64,000 nt of DNA from JACVRW01 sp963825345 (GCA_963825345.1 CAWGSQ010000010.1:1-64000); one strand, 5' to 3'; positions 46,728-55,721 are shown, numbered from the stretch's first letter. The notes: a model not told the origin generated them from the letters alone. Numbers and translations: made by a program.

Positions 46728-48029
46728 ATGCCAACGGCTATCGACCTATTCGAGAAGGCACGCCATCACGAGCGGCTGGAGCAACTCCAGGCGGCTCGCG
46801 ACCACGACCTGATGCCCTACTTCAGGGTGCTCGAGGGCCCAGCCGGACCCGTGGTCCACATGGAGGGCCACGAGCGCATCATGCTCGGGTCGAACAACTA
46901 CCTGGGGCTCACCGGCGACGACCGCGTGAAGGCCGCCGCGAGGGACGCGCTCGAGCGCTTCGGCACCGGCCTGACCGGCTCGCGCTTCCTGAACGGCACG
47001 CTCTCGCTCCACCTCGAGCTGGAGCGCAAGCTCGCCGACTGGATGGGCACCGAGGACGCGCTCGTATTCACCACCGGCTACCTCGCCAACACCGGCACCA
47101 TCGGAACGCTGCTCGGCCCCGGCGACACGGTGATCTGCGACTCCGGCGACCACGCCTCGATCCTGGACGCGGTGATGATGTCGCGGGCGCGCATCCGCCC
47201 GTTCCGCCACAACCGGCTCGACAAGCTCGAGAGCATGCTCCAGCGGGCGGAGGGGGACGGCGGCGGCGTGCTCGTGGTGGTGGACGGCGTCTTCTCGATG
47301 GAGGGCGACGTGGCGCCGCTTCCGGACATCGTCGCGCTGTGCCGCGAGCACGGCGCCCGCCTGATGGTCGACGAGGCCCACGGCGTGGGCGTGCTCGGCG
47401 CTCGCGGCGCCGGCGCGTGCGAGCTGATGGATGTCGAGAGCGAGGTCGACCTGCGCATGGGCACCTTCTCGAAGTCGCTCGCCTCCTGCGGCGGCTTCAT
47501 CGCCGGGCCCGCCGACGTGATCGATTTCCTGCGCGTCCAGTCGCGCTCCTTCATGTTCACCGCGGCCGCGGTGCCCGCCGCTATCGGCGCGGCGCTGGGT
47601 GCCCTCGAGATCATCCGATCCGACGAGGGACCAGAGCTGATGGCGAAGGTGCTCGAGAACGCCCGCTACCTGCACGACGGCCTGGCCGACCTCGGCTACG
47701 GGGTGATGGAGCCGAACCAGATGCCGGACGGCTCGGGGCTGATCACGCCGATCGTGCCGGTCCTGGTGGGCGACGACTGGAAGGCCGTCTTCCTCTGGAA
47801 GGCGCTCTACGACGCGGGCGTGTACGTGAACGTGGCGATCTACCCGGCCGTGCAGCGCGGCGGTGCGCTCCTGCGCACGAGCGTCATGGCCACCCACGAG
47901 AAGGAGCACCTCGACCGCGCCCTTGGCGTCTTCGAGCAGGTCAAGGGCACGGTCGACGGCATCGAGCCGCCGATCTGGGAGCCGCCGACGTCGGCGCCCG
48001 AGGCGGGCGCCGACGCCATCGACTCCTGA
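46728..48029 (+). CDS. Alpha-oxoamine synthase, serine palmitoyltransferase-like
   Basis: The 433-residue PLP enzyme condenses an amino acid with an acyl-CoA or acyl-ACP with loss of CO2. LGSNNYLGLTGDDRV, SRFLNGTLSLHLELE, CDSGDHASILD (His142 stacks PLP), VVDGVFSMEGD, VDEAHGVGVLG and Lys249 in GTFSKSLASCGGFIAG are all present. The FSKSLAS lysine motif is closer to SPT than to 2-amino-3-ketobutyrate CoA ligase (usually GKALGG) or BioF. A short acidic C-terminal tail follows. With the divergent GNAT it could make a sphingoid base and its amide; KBL or BioF activity is the alternative. Confidence 0.8.
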   Translation: MPTAIDLFEKARHHERLEQLQAARDHDLMPYFRVLEGPAGPVVHMEGHERIMLGSNNYLGLTGDDRVKAAARDALERFGTGLTGSRFLNGTLSLHLELERKLADWMGTEDALVFTTGYLANTGTIGTLLGPGDTVICDSGDHASILDAVMMSRARIRPFRHNRLDKLESMLQRAEGDGGGVLVVVDGVFSMEGDVAPLPDIVALCREHGARLMVDEAHGVGVLGARGAGACELMDVESEVDLRMGTFSKSLASCGGFIAGPADVIDFLRVQSRSFMFTAAAVPAAIGAALGALEIIRSDEGPELMAKVLENARYLHDGLADLGYGVMEPNQMPDGSGLITPIVPVLVGDDWKAVFLWKALYDAGVYVNVAIYPAVQRGGALLRTSVMATHEKEHLDRALGVFEQVKGTVDGIEPPIWEPPTSAPEAGADAIDS

Positions 48030-48043
48030 TTCTTGAATCTGGG

Positions 48044-51000
48044 CTACTGCAGCAGGTGGCCCAGGATGCGTTCCATGAGCACGGCCCGATTGGCCGGCCG
48101 GTCCACGCCCTCGAGCCCGAAGCCGAACATCAGGCCGAAGTCGGTCGCTGTGACCGCTGCGTCCTCGAACGGGACCCGGTCTGACTGGATCCAGTCGTTC
48201 ACGTTCGTGGACGGGCCCTCCGGATGGGCGCCCGGAATGCTCCAGCCGCCGAGATCGCCCTGCGTCTCGAACGAGGTCTCGCTGACGTTCGAGCCCGCCG
48301 TCACCTTCGTGTCGTCGATCATCACGCCCGGGACCGTCGTCGTGCCCCAGTCCGTGGCGAACACGATTGACAGCTCGACCTGCTTGCCCTTGTAGGCGCT
48401 CAGGTCGATCGACCACTCCTGCCAGCCGCTCGAGTTGCCGCTCGACGCGTTCCACTCGCCGGGCGGCGTGCCGGCCGTGCCGACCGGCGTGCACTCGTTG
48501 TCCTCCGTGCCGGGACCGTTCTCGATGAGCGTCTGGTAGTGCTCGAGCTGGGAGTGGAGCTCAGCCCACCCCTCGGGGCAGCTCGCGCCGGTGTTGTCGG
48601 TCGTGTGCCCGTTCTCGTCTGGAAGCGTCGTCCAGTCGTCCTGGCCGACCGTGTGAGCCTCGACGAACACGTGGTCCCATTCGAGCTCGGTGTTGTACGA
48701 GGTCCAGAACGAGAGGTTCGCAGGCTGGCTGGCCGTGACCCCTGTGAGGTCGACGGTGCGAGTCATGCGCTTGTAGCCCTCGTCCGCGTTCTGGGAGTAC
48801 ATGTACTTCGAGCCTGAATGAGGATCGAACGCAGCGCCGCCTTGGAGCAGCCAATCGGCTGCCTGGTCACTGGCGAACTGCGGGTACTCGGCCTTGCTCA
48901 GGATGCTCGACGTGACCAGGAAGTTCCCGGTCCCGATGCCGCCGCCACCCTGATTGCCGGCGCTACTCGGTCCGTTCAGGTCAAACGTCAACCCGTCGAA
49001 CGGACCACCCGCGGTCCCCTTGACCGGGAAGATGTCGCCCGTTGCGCTCTGGCCCCCCGCGTCGCTGCGCAGGTAGCCGCCGAGGTAGTACTGGACGAAA
49101 TCGTTCGAGAGCGGCTGGCACTTGCCGTCGTCGGTCGTCTGGAGGTCGCCGTCGCACTGCTCCGGCCCAAACCCCTCCTGCGGGTATTCCACGAGGTCGT
49201 ACTGCCGGCCGGCGTGCACGCCTCCAAGCGCCACTCGGCCACCCTCGTTCACGAAGTCACGCACCGAGATGATCGTGCGGTGCGCCTCGAGGTCCGCCAC
49301 GCCCGGCGTCGGGCCGGCACGCGTGACGTTGTCGTTGGCCGTGTACCAGATCACGGCGTCGTAGTGGCTAAGGACGCCGAGCGCATCCGGCGCCTTCCGG
49401 CCCTCCGCGTCGTAGTCGTACACGTCGTAATCGGTGTTGTTCGCGTCGAGCGCAGCCGCGTAGTAGCTGAGGTAGTTCGGCTTCGTCCTGTCGGCGTACG
49501 CCGGCAAGTCGCTGTTGCCGCTGTAGTCCTCCACCGCGAGCACCAGTACGTCCGCGTTCGAGTCCGAGCGCACCTTATAGGTGAAGGAGTCGCTCGTCTT
49601 GTGGCGCTTGGACGACGTGAACCACGCCTTCACCGTGTCGCCCGGGTCCGTGCCGGTGACCTGCCCGCGCATACGGTGGTACCAGTAGTCGCCCTCGTCG
49701 CCGTAGCGGAGGCCGCCCTGCCACTCCTTGGTGGACTTGGTCTGGGTACGGCCGCCGTTCACCTGATACCTCAGGCTGATCTTGCCGAGGTCGCGGCGAG
49801 CGTTCACCTGGACGGTCTGCGGGTCCCCGAAGGAAACCTTGAAGTCGTCCACCACGAAGTTCGGCACGCCGTTGCCGAGATGGCTCTCCGGGCGCGACGG
49901 GTCGTCCGCCGAGCGCGCGAGGTCGAGCGCGAACTGCACGTGGCGCTCGAACTCCGCCTGCACGTCCGTCTCAGAGTCCTGGAACGCGAAGACGCTGCCG
50001 GTGGCCGCCTCGCTGCCCTCCGGAGTGAACGAGATCGTGCGGGTGGACTTGTACATGTGGTCGTTGGTATCGCCGTTCGTCGTGTAGAGCTCGGCGCCAA
50101 CGTCGGGATCGAAGGCCTCGATCCCGGGGTTCTCGTCGTCGCCGGCGAGCGCCGTCATGACCGGCTCGTCCGCCGGGCGGGTGTCCACCTGCCACCCGAA
50201 CGGCCACAGGATCAGCTGGGCCGCTGTGTGGTCGTTCTTGTTGTAGGCGAAATGGACGCGGTTCATCAGCGACAGGAATGCCTTCGTCTCAGGCTCTGAG
50301 GCCGGTCCCGTGCCGTGGTAGGTCTCGGACGGGAATTCGCGGTTCGAGCCCTCGTTGTCGTACGACCAGCGGGTCGGGAAGTTGCGGTTCGGGTCGACAC
50401 CGTCATTCCCTGTGATCTGACCGTCGCCGTCGTTGTCGCGCAGGTTCTTGCGCCACAGCCGGTTCTCGGGGTCGAATGTGAAGTCGTAGCCGTCGGGGTT
50501 CGCGATCAGGATGAACCAGAGCTCACGCTTGTCCACGAGCCTGGTCAGCTCACGCGAAGAGACGCCTTCCACGGGCTTGCCGTCAGTTCCGATAGCCGTT
50601 CCGCGACGCCCGTAGTTGTCGAGGAACAGGCGCAGCGTGCGGCGCTCCGTCTCGCCGGCGAGCCACTCGCGGGCATGCTGGACCGCTGAATACAGGACTG
50701 CGGGGCGCTTGCCGTCCTTGTGCTTGCGGGCGCCCTTGGTGACCTTCATGGCGTAGATCGACTCGCCGTTGATGGTGTGACCGATCGTCTCCAGTTTGGC
50801 GATATGGGAATAGCGCCTCGCGAGGTTCTCCATCTGGGTCTTGAGGTTCGCCGTGGGGTTCCCGGCGGCGCCCGACACCTCAACGTCGGTGCGTGCCCAC
50901 GGCCGCCAGACCTGCCAGCCCCCGGCGGCCTGCGCGGCGGCCGCACGGCGGGCGGTCCGCCCGCGCCGGTCACGGATCAGCTTCGTGGCGATCCCAGCCC

Positions 51001-51223
51001 GTCGCAGCTTCGCGACCTGCTGCTTCGTGGCGATGATCTCGGTCCCGCCCCGGCGCTGACCCTCCGTTAGGTCAAAGCCCTGGCGCTTGAGCTCACGGAG
51101 CTCCGCAGCACCACGTGCCTTTGCCTTGTACGCGTTGAGGCCGACGCCGGCCGACGCGGGCGCTGCGGTAGCGAAGACTGCCACCAGCGCGATGACCAGA
51201 GCAAAGGCTCCACGGAACTTCAT
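48044..51223 (-). CDS. Secreted M14 zinc carboxypeptidase with long C-terminal extension
   Basis: The 1059-residue exported peptidase has a signal peptide at 1-26 (ALVIALVAVFATAAPASA), a propeptide-like basic stretch to about 110, and an M14 domain with zinc ligands His183 and Glu186 in QHAREWLAGE and His332 in NDHTAAQLILWPFGW. An acidic DNDGDGQ insert at 263-269 precedes GVDPNRNFP and looks calcium-binding. The second half carries beta-rich modules resembling immune-inhibitor-A (M6) C-terminal domains (VDLTGVTASQPANLSFW, LSAYKGKQVELSIVF). It should digest extracellular protein. GGGAGGG is the ribosome site for ATG 51223. Confidence 0.85.
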   Translation of the reverse strand: MKFRGAFALVIALVAVFATAAPASAGVGLNAYKAKARGAAELRELKRQGFDLTEGQRRGGTEIIATKQQVAKLRRAGIATKLIRDRRGRTARRAAAAQAAGGWQVWRPWARTDVEVSGAAGNPTANLKTQMENLARRYSHIAKLETIGHTINGESIYAMKVTKGARKHKDGKRPAVLYSAVQHAREWLAGETERRTLRLFLDNYGRRGTAIGTDGKPVEGVSSRELTRLVDKRELWFILIANPDGYDFTFDPENRLWRKNLRDNDGDGQITGNDGVDPNRNFPTRWSYDNEGSNREFPSETYHGTGPASEPETKAFLSLMNRVHFAYNKNDHTAAQLILWPFGWQVDTRPADEPVMTALAGDDENPGIEAFDPDVGAELYTTNGDTNDHMYKSTRTISFTPEGSEAATGSVFAFQDSETDVQAEFERHVQFALDLARSADDPSRPESHLGNGVPNFVVDDFKVSFGDPQTVQVNARRDLGKISLRYQVNGGRTQTKSTKEWQGGLRYGDEGDYWYHRMRGQVTGTDPGDTVKAWFTSSKRHKTSDSFTYKVRSDSNADVLVLAVEDYSGNSDLPAYADRTKPNYLSYYAAALDANNTDYDVYDYDAEGRKAPDALGVLSHYDAVIWYTANDNVTRAGPTPGVADLEAHRTIISVRDFVNEGGRVALGGVHAGRQYDLVEYPQEGFGPEQCDGDLQTTDDGKCQPLSNDFVQYYLGGYLRSDAGGQSATGDIFPVKGTAGGPFDGLTFDLNGPSSAGNQGGGGIGTGNFLVTSSILSKAEYPQFASDQAADWLLQGGAAFDPHSGSKYMYSQNADEGYKRMTRTVDLTGVTASQPANLSFWTSYNTELEWDHVFVEAHTVGQDDWTTLPDENGHTTDNTGASCPEGWAELHSQLEHYQTLIENGPGTEDNECTPVGTAGTPPGEWNASSGNSSGWQEWSIDLSAYKGKQVELSIVFATDWGTTTVPGVMIDDTKVTAGSNVSETSFETQGDLGGWSIPGAHPEGPSTNVNDWIQSDRVPFEDAAVTATDFGLMFGFGLEGVDRPANRAVLMERILGHLLQ

Positions 51224-51338
51224 CCAATTCCCTCCCACAAGATTTGGTTCGCGACGAGCGTCGTGCCCGCCGAGGCTCGGCAGCCTAGTACTCCGGCGCC
51301 TCATGCGACTACTCGAATCTCAAAACGCAGTGTTTGCG

Positions 51339-52271
51339 CTAACTGGGAGCCTCGGAACCTCGTGCACCGGGGCGTCCGCGCAAGCGGTCGGCGAGGCCGG
51401 CGAGACCCGGTGGGAGGCGGCCGTCGGTGGACAGCCACGACCCGGCGAGGATCAGGAGCAGGCCAACGACGACGCCCGTGGTCACGCTCTCGTCGAGGAT
51501 CGCGACGCCCAGCGCGAGGGCCACGACCGGGTTCACGTAGGTGATGATCGTCGCGCGGCTCGCGCCCACCTCGGCGATCAGCCGGAAGAAGAGCAGGAAC
51601 GCCGCAGCCGAGCACACGAGGCCGAGCGCCACGATCGACGCGATCGCCTCGGCGGAGGGCACGGCGTCCGGCACGTCGGCCAGCGCGAACGGCGTGACGA
51701 GCACCGTTGCGAGGGCGAGCGAGGCGGCCACGGGCCCGAGCGGGTCCACGTCCGAAAGCTTGCGCTTCACGATCATCGGGCCGACCGCGTAACAGAAGGC
51801 GGCCACCAGCACCGCGAGCGAGCCCAGCAGCTCGTCGCTCTTTCCGCCCACGTCGAGCCCCACGAGCGCGACGACCCCGGCCAAGCCGATCAGCATCCCC
51901 AGGAGCCGGATCGGCGTGGGGCGCTCCGAGTGGTCGAAGCGCAGGGCGATGAGGGCCACGAACAGCGGCACGGCGGCGATCAGGATCGCTGCGAACGAGG
52001 AGCTGATGTGCACCTCTCCATATCCGATCAGGGGCCACGGGATGGCCATCTCGATCGCCGCGAAGACAGTCAGGACGCGCCAGCGCTCCCGGAGGCCGCG
52101 CAGGGCGCCGAGCTTCCACGCGACCGGCAGCAGGACCGCCGCGGCGAGGGCGAGGCGCGACCACGCCACCACGCTCGGCGACATCTCGTCGACGGCCACC
52201 TTGATGAACAGGTAGGGCACGCCCCAGATCACCGAGACGGCCGCGAACAGAACCCAGCCGCGGGCGCTCAC
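51339..52271 (-). CDS. EamA/DMT family transporter
   Basis: The 310-residue, ten-helix drug/metabolite transporter has two EamA repeats (VLFAAVSVIWGVPYLFIKVA and LLGSLAVLVAAFCYAVGPMI, with TYVNPVVALALGVAILDE near the end). It probably exports an amino acid or metabolite. The GTG start overlaps azlD as GTGA, making it the last gene of an exporter unit with azlC-azlD. Confidence 0.88.
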   Translation of the reverse strand: MSARGWVLFAAVSVIWGVPYLFIKVAVDEMSPSVVAWSRLALAAAVLLPVAWKLGALRGLRERWRVLTVFAAIEMAIPWPLIGYGEVHISSSFAAILIAAVPLFVALIALRFDHSERPTPIRLLGMLIGLAGVVALVGLDVGGKSDELLGSLAVLVAAFCYAVGPMIVKRKLSDVDPLGPVAASLALATVLVTPFALADVPDAVPSAEAIASIVALGLVCSAAAFLLFFRLIAEVGASRATIITYVNPVVALALGVAILDESVTTGVVVGLLLILAGSWLSTDGRLPPGLAGLADRLRGRPGARGSEAPS

Positions 52272-52576
52272 GAGATCGCCCTCAGCCCGGCGGCGGTGAC
52301 CGCCGCGGCGAGCACGACCACGAGCAGCGGAGCGCGCAGCAGGATCGCGACGGCGCCCGCGAGGAGACCGACGGCGCGTTCGTCGAGCACGAGCTCCTCG
52401 TCGGTGGCGAACGCCTGGGTGGCCACGAGTGCGGCGAGCAGCGCCGGCGCGAGCAGGTCCACGACCCGGCCCGCGCCCTCGGGAAGCTCTCGCCCGGCGG
52501 CCAGCACCGGCCCGCCGGCCTTGAGGGCGATGGTCGCAATGCCAACGAGGATCACGCACAGCCAGATCGTGTTCAC
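52268..52576 (-). CDS. azlD: AzlD family branched-chain amino acid export subunit
   Basis: The 102-residue protein has four hydrophobic helices (CVILVGIATIALKAGGPVL, LAPALLAALVATQAFA, GLLAGAVAILLRAPLLVVVL and more). AzlD is the small partner of AzlC in export of branched-chain amino acids and analogues such as 4-azaleucine. It overlaps both azlC and the EamA gene by GTGA, so all three are stoichiometrically coupled. Confidence 0.88.
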   Translation of the reverse strand: MNTIWLCVILVGIATIALKAGGPVLAAGRELPEGAGRVVDLLAPALLAALVATQAFATDEELVLDERAVGLLAGAVAILLRAPLLVVVLAAAVTAAGLRAIS

Positions 52577-53241
52577 GCGGGCCGCCTCCGTGTGAGGCCG
52601 ACGAGGCATGCGGCGGTGGCGGCTATTACGGGAACGCCGGCGGGCGTCAGCGGAGTGAGCGAGAGCGCGATGCCTGCACCGATCAGGGCGGCCGCAATCG
52701 CGACCCTCCCATCGGCCCGGAGCAGCGGGGCGAGCAGTGCGAGGAACAGCGCCGGGAAGGCGGCATCGAGGCCGAGCGTCGCGGGGTCCGCGAGGCTGTC
52801 GCCCGCGAGCACGCCGATCGCGGTGCCCACGTTCCAACCCACGTAGAGGACGCTCCCTGCCCCGAGCAGGACCTTGATGTCGAAGCCGTCGTCGCGGCTG
52901 GAGAGCGCCCAGCTCTCATCCACGAGCAGCTGGGCCTCGAGCAGGCGCCGCACTGGGCCGCCGCGAAACGCCCCCGAAGCGGCCAGCGCCATCGGCGCGT
53001 AGCGGGCGTTCACTAGCACGGCGGCGCCGATGGCGGCTGCGGCGGTACCTCCGGCTCCGAGCACCGAGACGACGGCGAACTGCGCCGACCCGGCGAAGGT
53101 CGTGGCCGACATGACGAGGGCCGCCAGCGAATCGACGCCGGCGACCCTTGCCAGCACCCCGAACGACGCGCCGAACGCGAGGACAGCCGGAATCAACGGG
53201 AGCATCACGCGCATCCCGTCCCTGTAGCTGGCGTCCGTCAT
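52573..53241 (-). CDS. azlC: AzlC family branched-chain amino acid export permease
   Basis: The 222-residue permease has an N terminus YRDGMRVMLPLIPAVLAFGA followed by the AzlC core GVLARVAGVDSLAALVMSAT, TFAGSAQFAVV and the LLVDESWALSS segment. It pairs with AzlD to export branched-chain amino acids. The gene is preceded at 57 bases by a small hypothetical gene on the same strand. Confidence 0.92.
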   Translation of the reverse strand: MTDASYRDGMRVMLPLIPAVLAFGASFGVLARVAGVDSLAALVMSATTFAGSAQFAVVSVLGAGGTAAAAIGAAVLVNARYAPMALAASGAFRGGPVRRLLEAQLLVDESWALSSRDDGFDIKVLLGAGSVLYVGWNVGTAIGVLAGDSLADPATLGLDAAFPALFLALLAPLLRADGRVAIAAALIGAGIALSLTPLTPAGVPVIAATAACLVGLTRRRPA

Positions 53242-53298
53242 GAAGCCGAAGAGGCTAGTGGCGGCGCGCTGTGGCGACCGCCCAGCTGAGGGCTGCGT

Positions 53299-53538
53299 TC
53301 ATGCTGCCACCTCCTTGCGAGCCTGGAACTCGAGGATCTCCACGATCTCCGCCGTCGGATGGAACGGATCGGCCACGGCGCGGCCGTCCACGATGCCGAC
53401 CGCCGCACGCAGCTCGCCTCCGACGTACGCGAGCAGGGCGGGGCCCGTGGGGGCGCGGCGGTCGTCGAGCGCGGCGAGGCGCCAGAGCTCCTGGCTGTTG
53501 TCCTCAGTGGAGTGGATGATGGTGATCGGGTCTGTCAT
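53299..53538 (-). CDS. Small hypothetical protein upstream of azlC
   Basis: The 79-residue soluble acidic/mixed protein includes HSTEDNSQELWRLAALDDRR and AYVGGELRAAVGIVDGRAVA, with the C terminus TAEIVEILEFQARKE. The pattern of paired beta strands (LLAYVGGELRAAV) looks like a truncated GNAT acetyl-CoA-binding core or a small ligand-binding domain, but neither is certain. AAAGGAG sits six bases before the ATG, a strong ribosome site, so it is very likely expressed. It is the first gene of the azlCD-EamA unit and divergent from the CGNR regulator. Confidence 0.65.
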   Translation of the reverse strand: MTDPITIIHSTEDNSQELWRLAALDDRRAPTGPALLAYVGGELRAAVGIVDGRAVADPFHPTAEIVEILEFQARKEVAA

Positions 53539-53589
53539 TCCTGGCTCCTTTCACCTCGTCAACGCTCCTGTCGCGCTGTTCGTGAGATA

Positions 53590-53635
53590 ACCGGCTAAAT
53601 CGTTATGCCCGAATAATAGCACCAGCTAAACTGTT
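53590..53635. promoter_or_regulatory. Paired direct repeats in the azl/CGNR divergent promoter region
   Basis: ACCGGCTAAATCGTT (53590-53604) and ACCAGCTAAACTGTT (53621-53635) match at 12 of 15 positions and are 31 bases apart, three helical turns, on the same face of DNA. The region is AT-rich compared with the genome and lies between the azl unit and the CGNR regulator. They look like two binding sites for one regulator, plausibly the adjacent CGNR protein. Confidence 0.5.
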
Positions 53636-53644
53636 TTGATAGTT

Positions 53645-54208
53645 ATGGCACCGGGAGAGTCCACACCTGCCAAGACCGCGCCCCAGCCGCTCTATCTCGT
53701 GCAGCGCTTCGTGAACAGCGTCGACGTCGAGAGCGGCGAGGACGAGCTCTCGAGCCCCGACGCCCTGCGCGATTGGCTCGTGGAGCGCGGCCTGATGAGC
53801 GCCGGCGAAGAGGTGGGCCCGGCGGACCTCAGGCGGGCGATCGACGTGCGTGAGGGCCTGCGAGCCGTGCTGCTCCACAACAACGGCCACCCGCTCGACG
53901 AGGAGCGCGTGGCGCGCCTCGACCGCGCCGTTCGCCGCGCGGGCGTCCGGGTTCGCTTCGCGGGCGGGCGCGACCCCGAGCTCGTGCCGGACGCCGAGGG
54001 CGTGGACGGCGCCGTGGCGCGCCTGATGGCGATCGTGGCCGCCGCCGTCGAGCACGGCCGCTGGGAGCGGCTCAAGGCCTGCCCCCGCGAGGAGTGCGAG
54101 TGGGCGTTCTACGACAAGTCGAAGAACCGCTCGGGGCGCTGGTGCACGATGGAGTCCTGCGGGAACATCGAGAAGGCCAAGGCCTTCCGAGAACGCCGCC
54201 GGCGCTAG
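53645..54208 (+). CDS. CGNR zinc-finger / ABATE-domain regulator
   Basis: The 187-residue protein has an N-terminal ABATE-like helical ligand-binding domain (LYLVQRFVNSVDVESGEDEL through LLHNNGHPLDEERVARL) and a C-terminal CGNR zinc finger (ERLKACPREECEWAFYDKSK with NRSGRWCTMESCGN). This fold is typical of predicted stress- or ligand-responsive transcription regulators. The ATG at 53645 is chosen over a TTG at 53636. It probably regulates the divergent azl unit through the repeats between them. It overlaps pyruvate kinase tail to tail by 4 bases. Confidence 0.88.
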   Translation: MAPGESTPAKTAPQPLYLVQRFVNSVDVESGEDELSSPDALRDWLVERGLMSAGEEVGPADLRRAIDVREGLRAVLLHNNGHPLDEERVARLDRAVRRAGVRVRFAGGRDPELVPDAEGVDGAVARLMAIVAAAVEHGRWERLKACPREECEWAFYDKSKNRSGRWCTMESCGNIEKAKAFRERRRR

Positions 54209-55638
54209 CTCTCGAGCGTATGCACCTTGAACAGGTTCGTGCCTCCGGCGCTGCCGGCCGGCAGCCCGGCGGTGATGCCGATCTTGTCGCCCGCCTGGGC
54301 GAAGCCCTCGCGCTCCGCCACCTTCGCGCAAGCTTCGATCAGGCCGAGCGTGTCCATCGGCTCCTCGTTGAGGCGCGGGTGCACTCCCCAGAGCAGCTGG
54401 CAGCGCCGCACCACCTCCCTCCGGGGTGACAGGGCCAGGACCGGCGCCTTCGGCCGGTAGGCCGAGATCAGCCCCGCGGTGGTGCCCGTGTTCGTCGGGG
54501 AGACGATGCACTTGAGGCCGAGCTGGTAGACGGCACCCACCGCTCCGAACGCGATCGCGTGGTACTGGTTGTTCGCCTGCGGTCCGCGCTCCGCGAGCCA
54601 GCGTCCGTAGGGAAGCTCGCGCTCGGTGGTCTGCGCGATCGAAGCCATCATCTGCACCGCGAGCACCGGGTGCTTCCCGACGGCGGTCTCCTGGGAGAGC
54701 ATCACAGCGTCGGTGCCGTCGAAGATCGCGTTGGCCACGTCGGCCACCTCCGCCCGCGTCGGGCGCGTCGAGTGGACCATCGACTCGAGCATCTGGGTGG
54801 CGGTGATCGTGGGCTTTGCGTAGCGCCCGGCGACCGCGAGCAGCCGCTTCTGCACCAGCGGGACCTCCTCGATCGGCAGCTCGATGCCGAGGTCGCCGCG
54901 GGCGATCATGATGCCGTCGGCCGCCTGGATGATCTCCTCGCCGTTCGCCGCCGCCTGCGGCTTCTCGATCTTCGCGATCAGCGGCACCTCCACCCCGCGC
55001 ATCTTCAGGTGCTCGCGCACCGGGTCGAGGTCCTCGCGGCGACGCACGAACGAGAGCGCGAAGAAGTCCACGCCCATGTCGAGGCCCTCGTCGATCAGTC
55101 CGATGTCCTCCTCGCTCACCGCCGGCAGCGAGACCGTCACGTTCGGCAGGTTCAGCCCCTGCCTCGACGCCACGCTGCCGCCCACCTCCACCCTGGTCAC
55201 CACGTCGCCGTCGCGCACCTCCGCCACGCGCAGCCGCACCGCGCCGTCCGCCAGGTAGAGCACGTCGCCCTTGTCGACCAGCTCCCCGAAGCCATCCCAC
55301 GCCACCGGCAGCCGCTCGGCGGTGCCCTCCACCTGCTCGGGCGTGAGCACCACCTGAGAGTCGCGCGCCAGCTCGGCCACGCCACCGGCCACCGGGCCGA
55401 TGCGCAGCTTCGGGCCGGGCAGGTCCCCGAGGATCGCCACGTCCCGGCCGGCCCGCTCGGCGGCCTCTCGAACCGTCTGCGCGATCTCCCTGTGCTGGTC
55501 CGGGGTGCCGTGCGCGAAGTTCAGCCGGGCCACGTCCATGCCCGCCCGGATCATCTGCTCGAGAACGTCGAGAGCCTTTGACGACGGACCGATGGTCGCG
55601 ACGATCTTCGTGGAGCGCATCGTCTCCAACATACCCAT
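54205..55638 (-). CDS. pyk: Pyruvate kinase
   Basis: This glycolytic enzyme converts phosphoenolpyruvate and ADP to pyruvate and ATP. The 477-residue protein has KIVATIGPSSKALD, RLNFAHGTPDQH, the catalytic Lys region IAKIEKPQAAANGEEIIQAA, MIARGDLGIELP and TQMLESMVHSTRPTRAEVAD. The C-terminal regulatory domain is complete. Starts at GTG 55641 and ATG 55638 are both preceded by AAAGGG. An imperfect hairpin of GGCC-CTTT arms (55642-55661) overlaps the ribosome site. Confidence 0.96.
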   Translation of the reverse strand: MGMLETMRSTKIVATIGPSSKALDVLEQMIRAGMDVARLNFAHGTPDQHREIAQTVREAAERAGRDVAILGDLPGPKLRIGPVAGGVAELARDSQVVLTPEQVEGTAERLPVAWDGFGELVDKGDVLYLADGAVRLRVAEVRDGDVVTRVEVGGSVASRQGLNLPNVTVSLPAVSEEDIGLIDEGLDMGVDFFALSFVRRREDLDPVREHLKMRGVEVPLIAKIEKPQAAANGEEIIQAADGIMIARGDLGIELPIEEVPLVQKRLLAVAGRYAKPTITATQMLESMVHSTRPTRAEVADVANAIFDGTDAVMLSQETAVGKHPVLAVQMMASIAQTTERELPYGRWLAERGPQANNQYHAIAFGAVGAVYQLGLKCIVSPTNTGTTAGLISAYRPKAPVLALSPRREVVRRCQLLWGVHPRLNEEPMDTLGLIEACAKVAEREGFAQAGDKIGITAGLPAGSAGGTNLFKVHTLES

Positions 55639-55692
55639 CACGGCCCTTTCACGAAAAGGCCGCTCTTAGCGACAGAGCACCCGACAGCGATG

Positions 55693-55721
55693 TTGACGGT
55701 TGGGACAGGAGAGGCTTTGAT
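55693..55721 (+). promoter_or_regulatory. Sigma70-like promoter with long leader upstream of mIHF
   Basis: TTGACG (55693-55698), a 17-base spacer and TTTGAT (55716-55721) form a good vegetative promoter, five and four of six matches to consensus by eye. Transcription would start near 55728 and leave a leader of about 135 bases before the ATG at 55865. The leader has no convincing ORF and may fold or bind regulators. The 223-base gap between pyk and mIHF holds nothing else recognisable. Confidence 0.55.
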
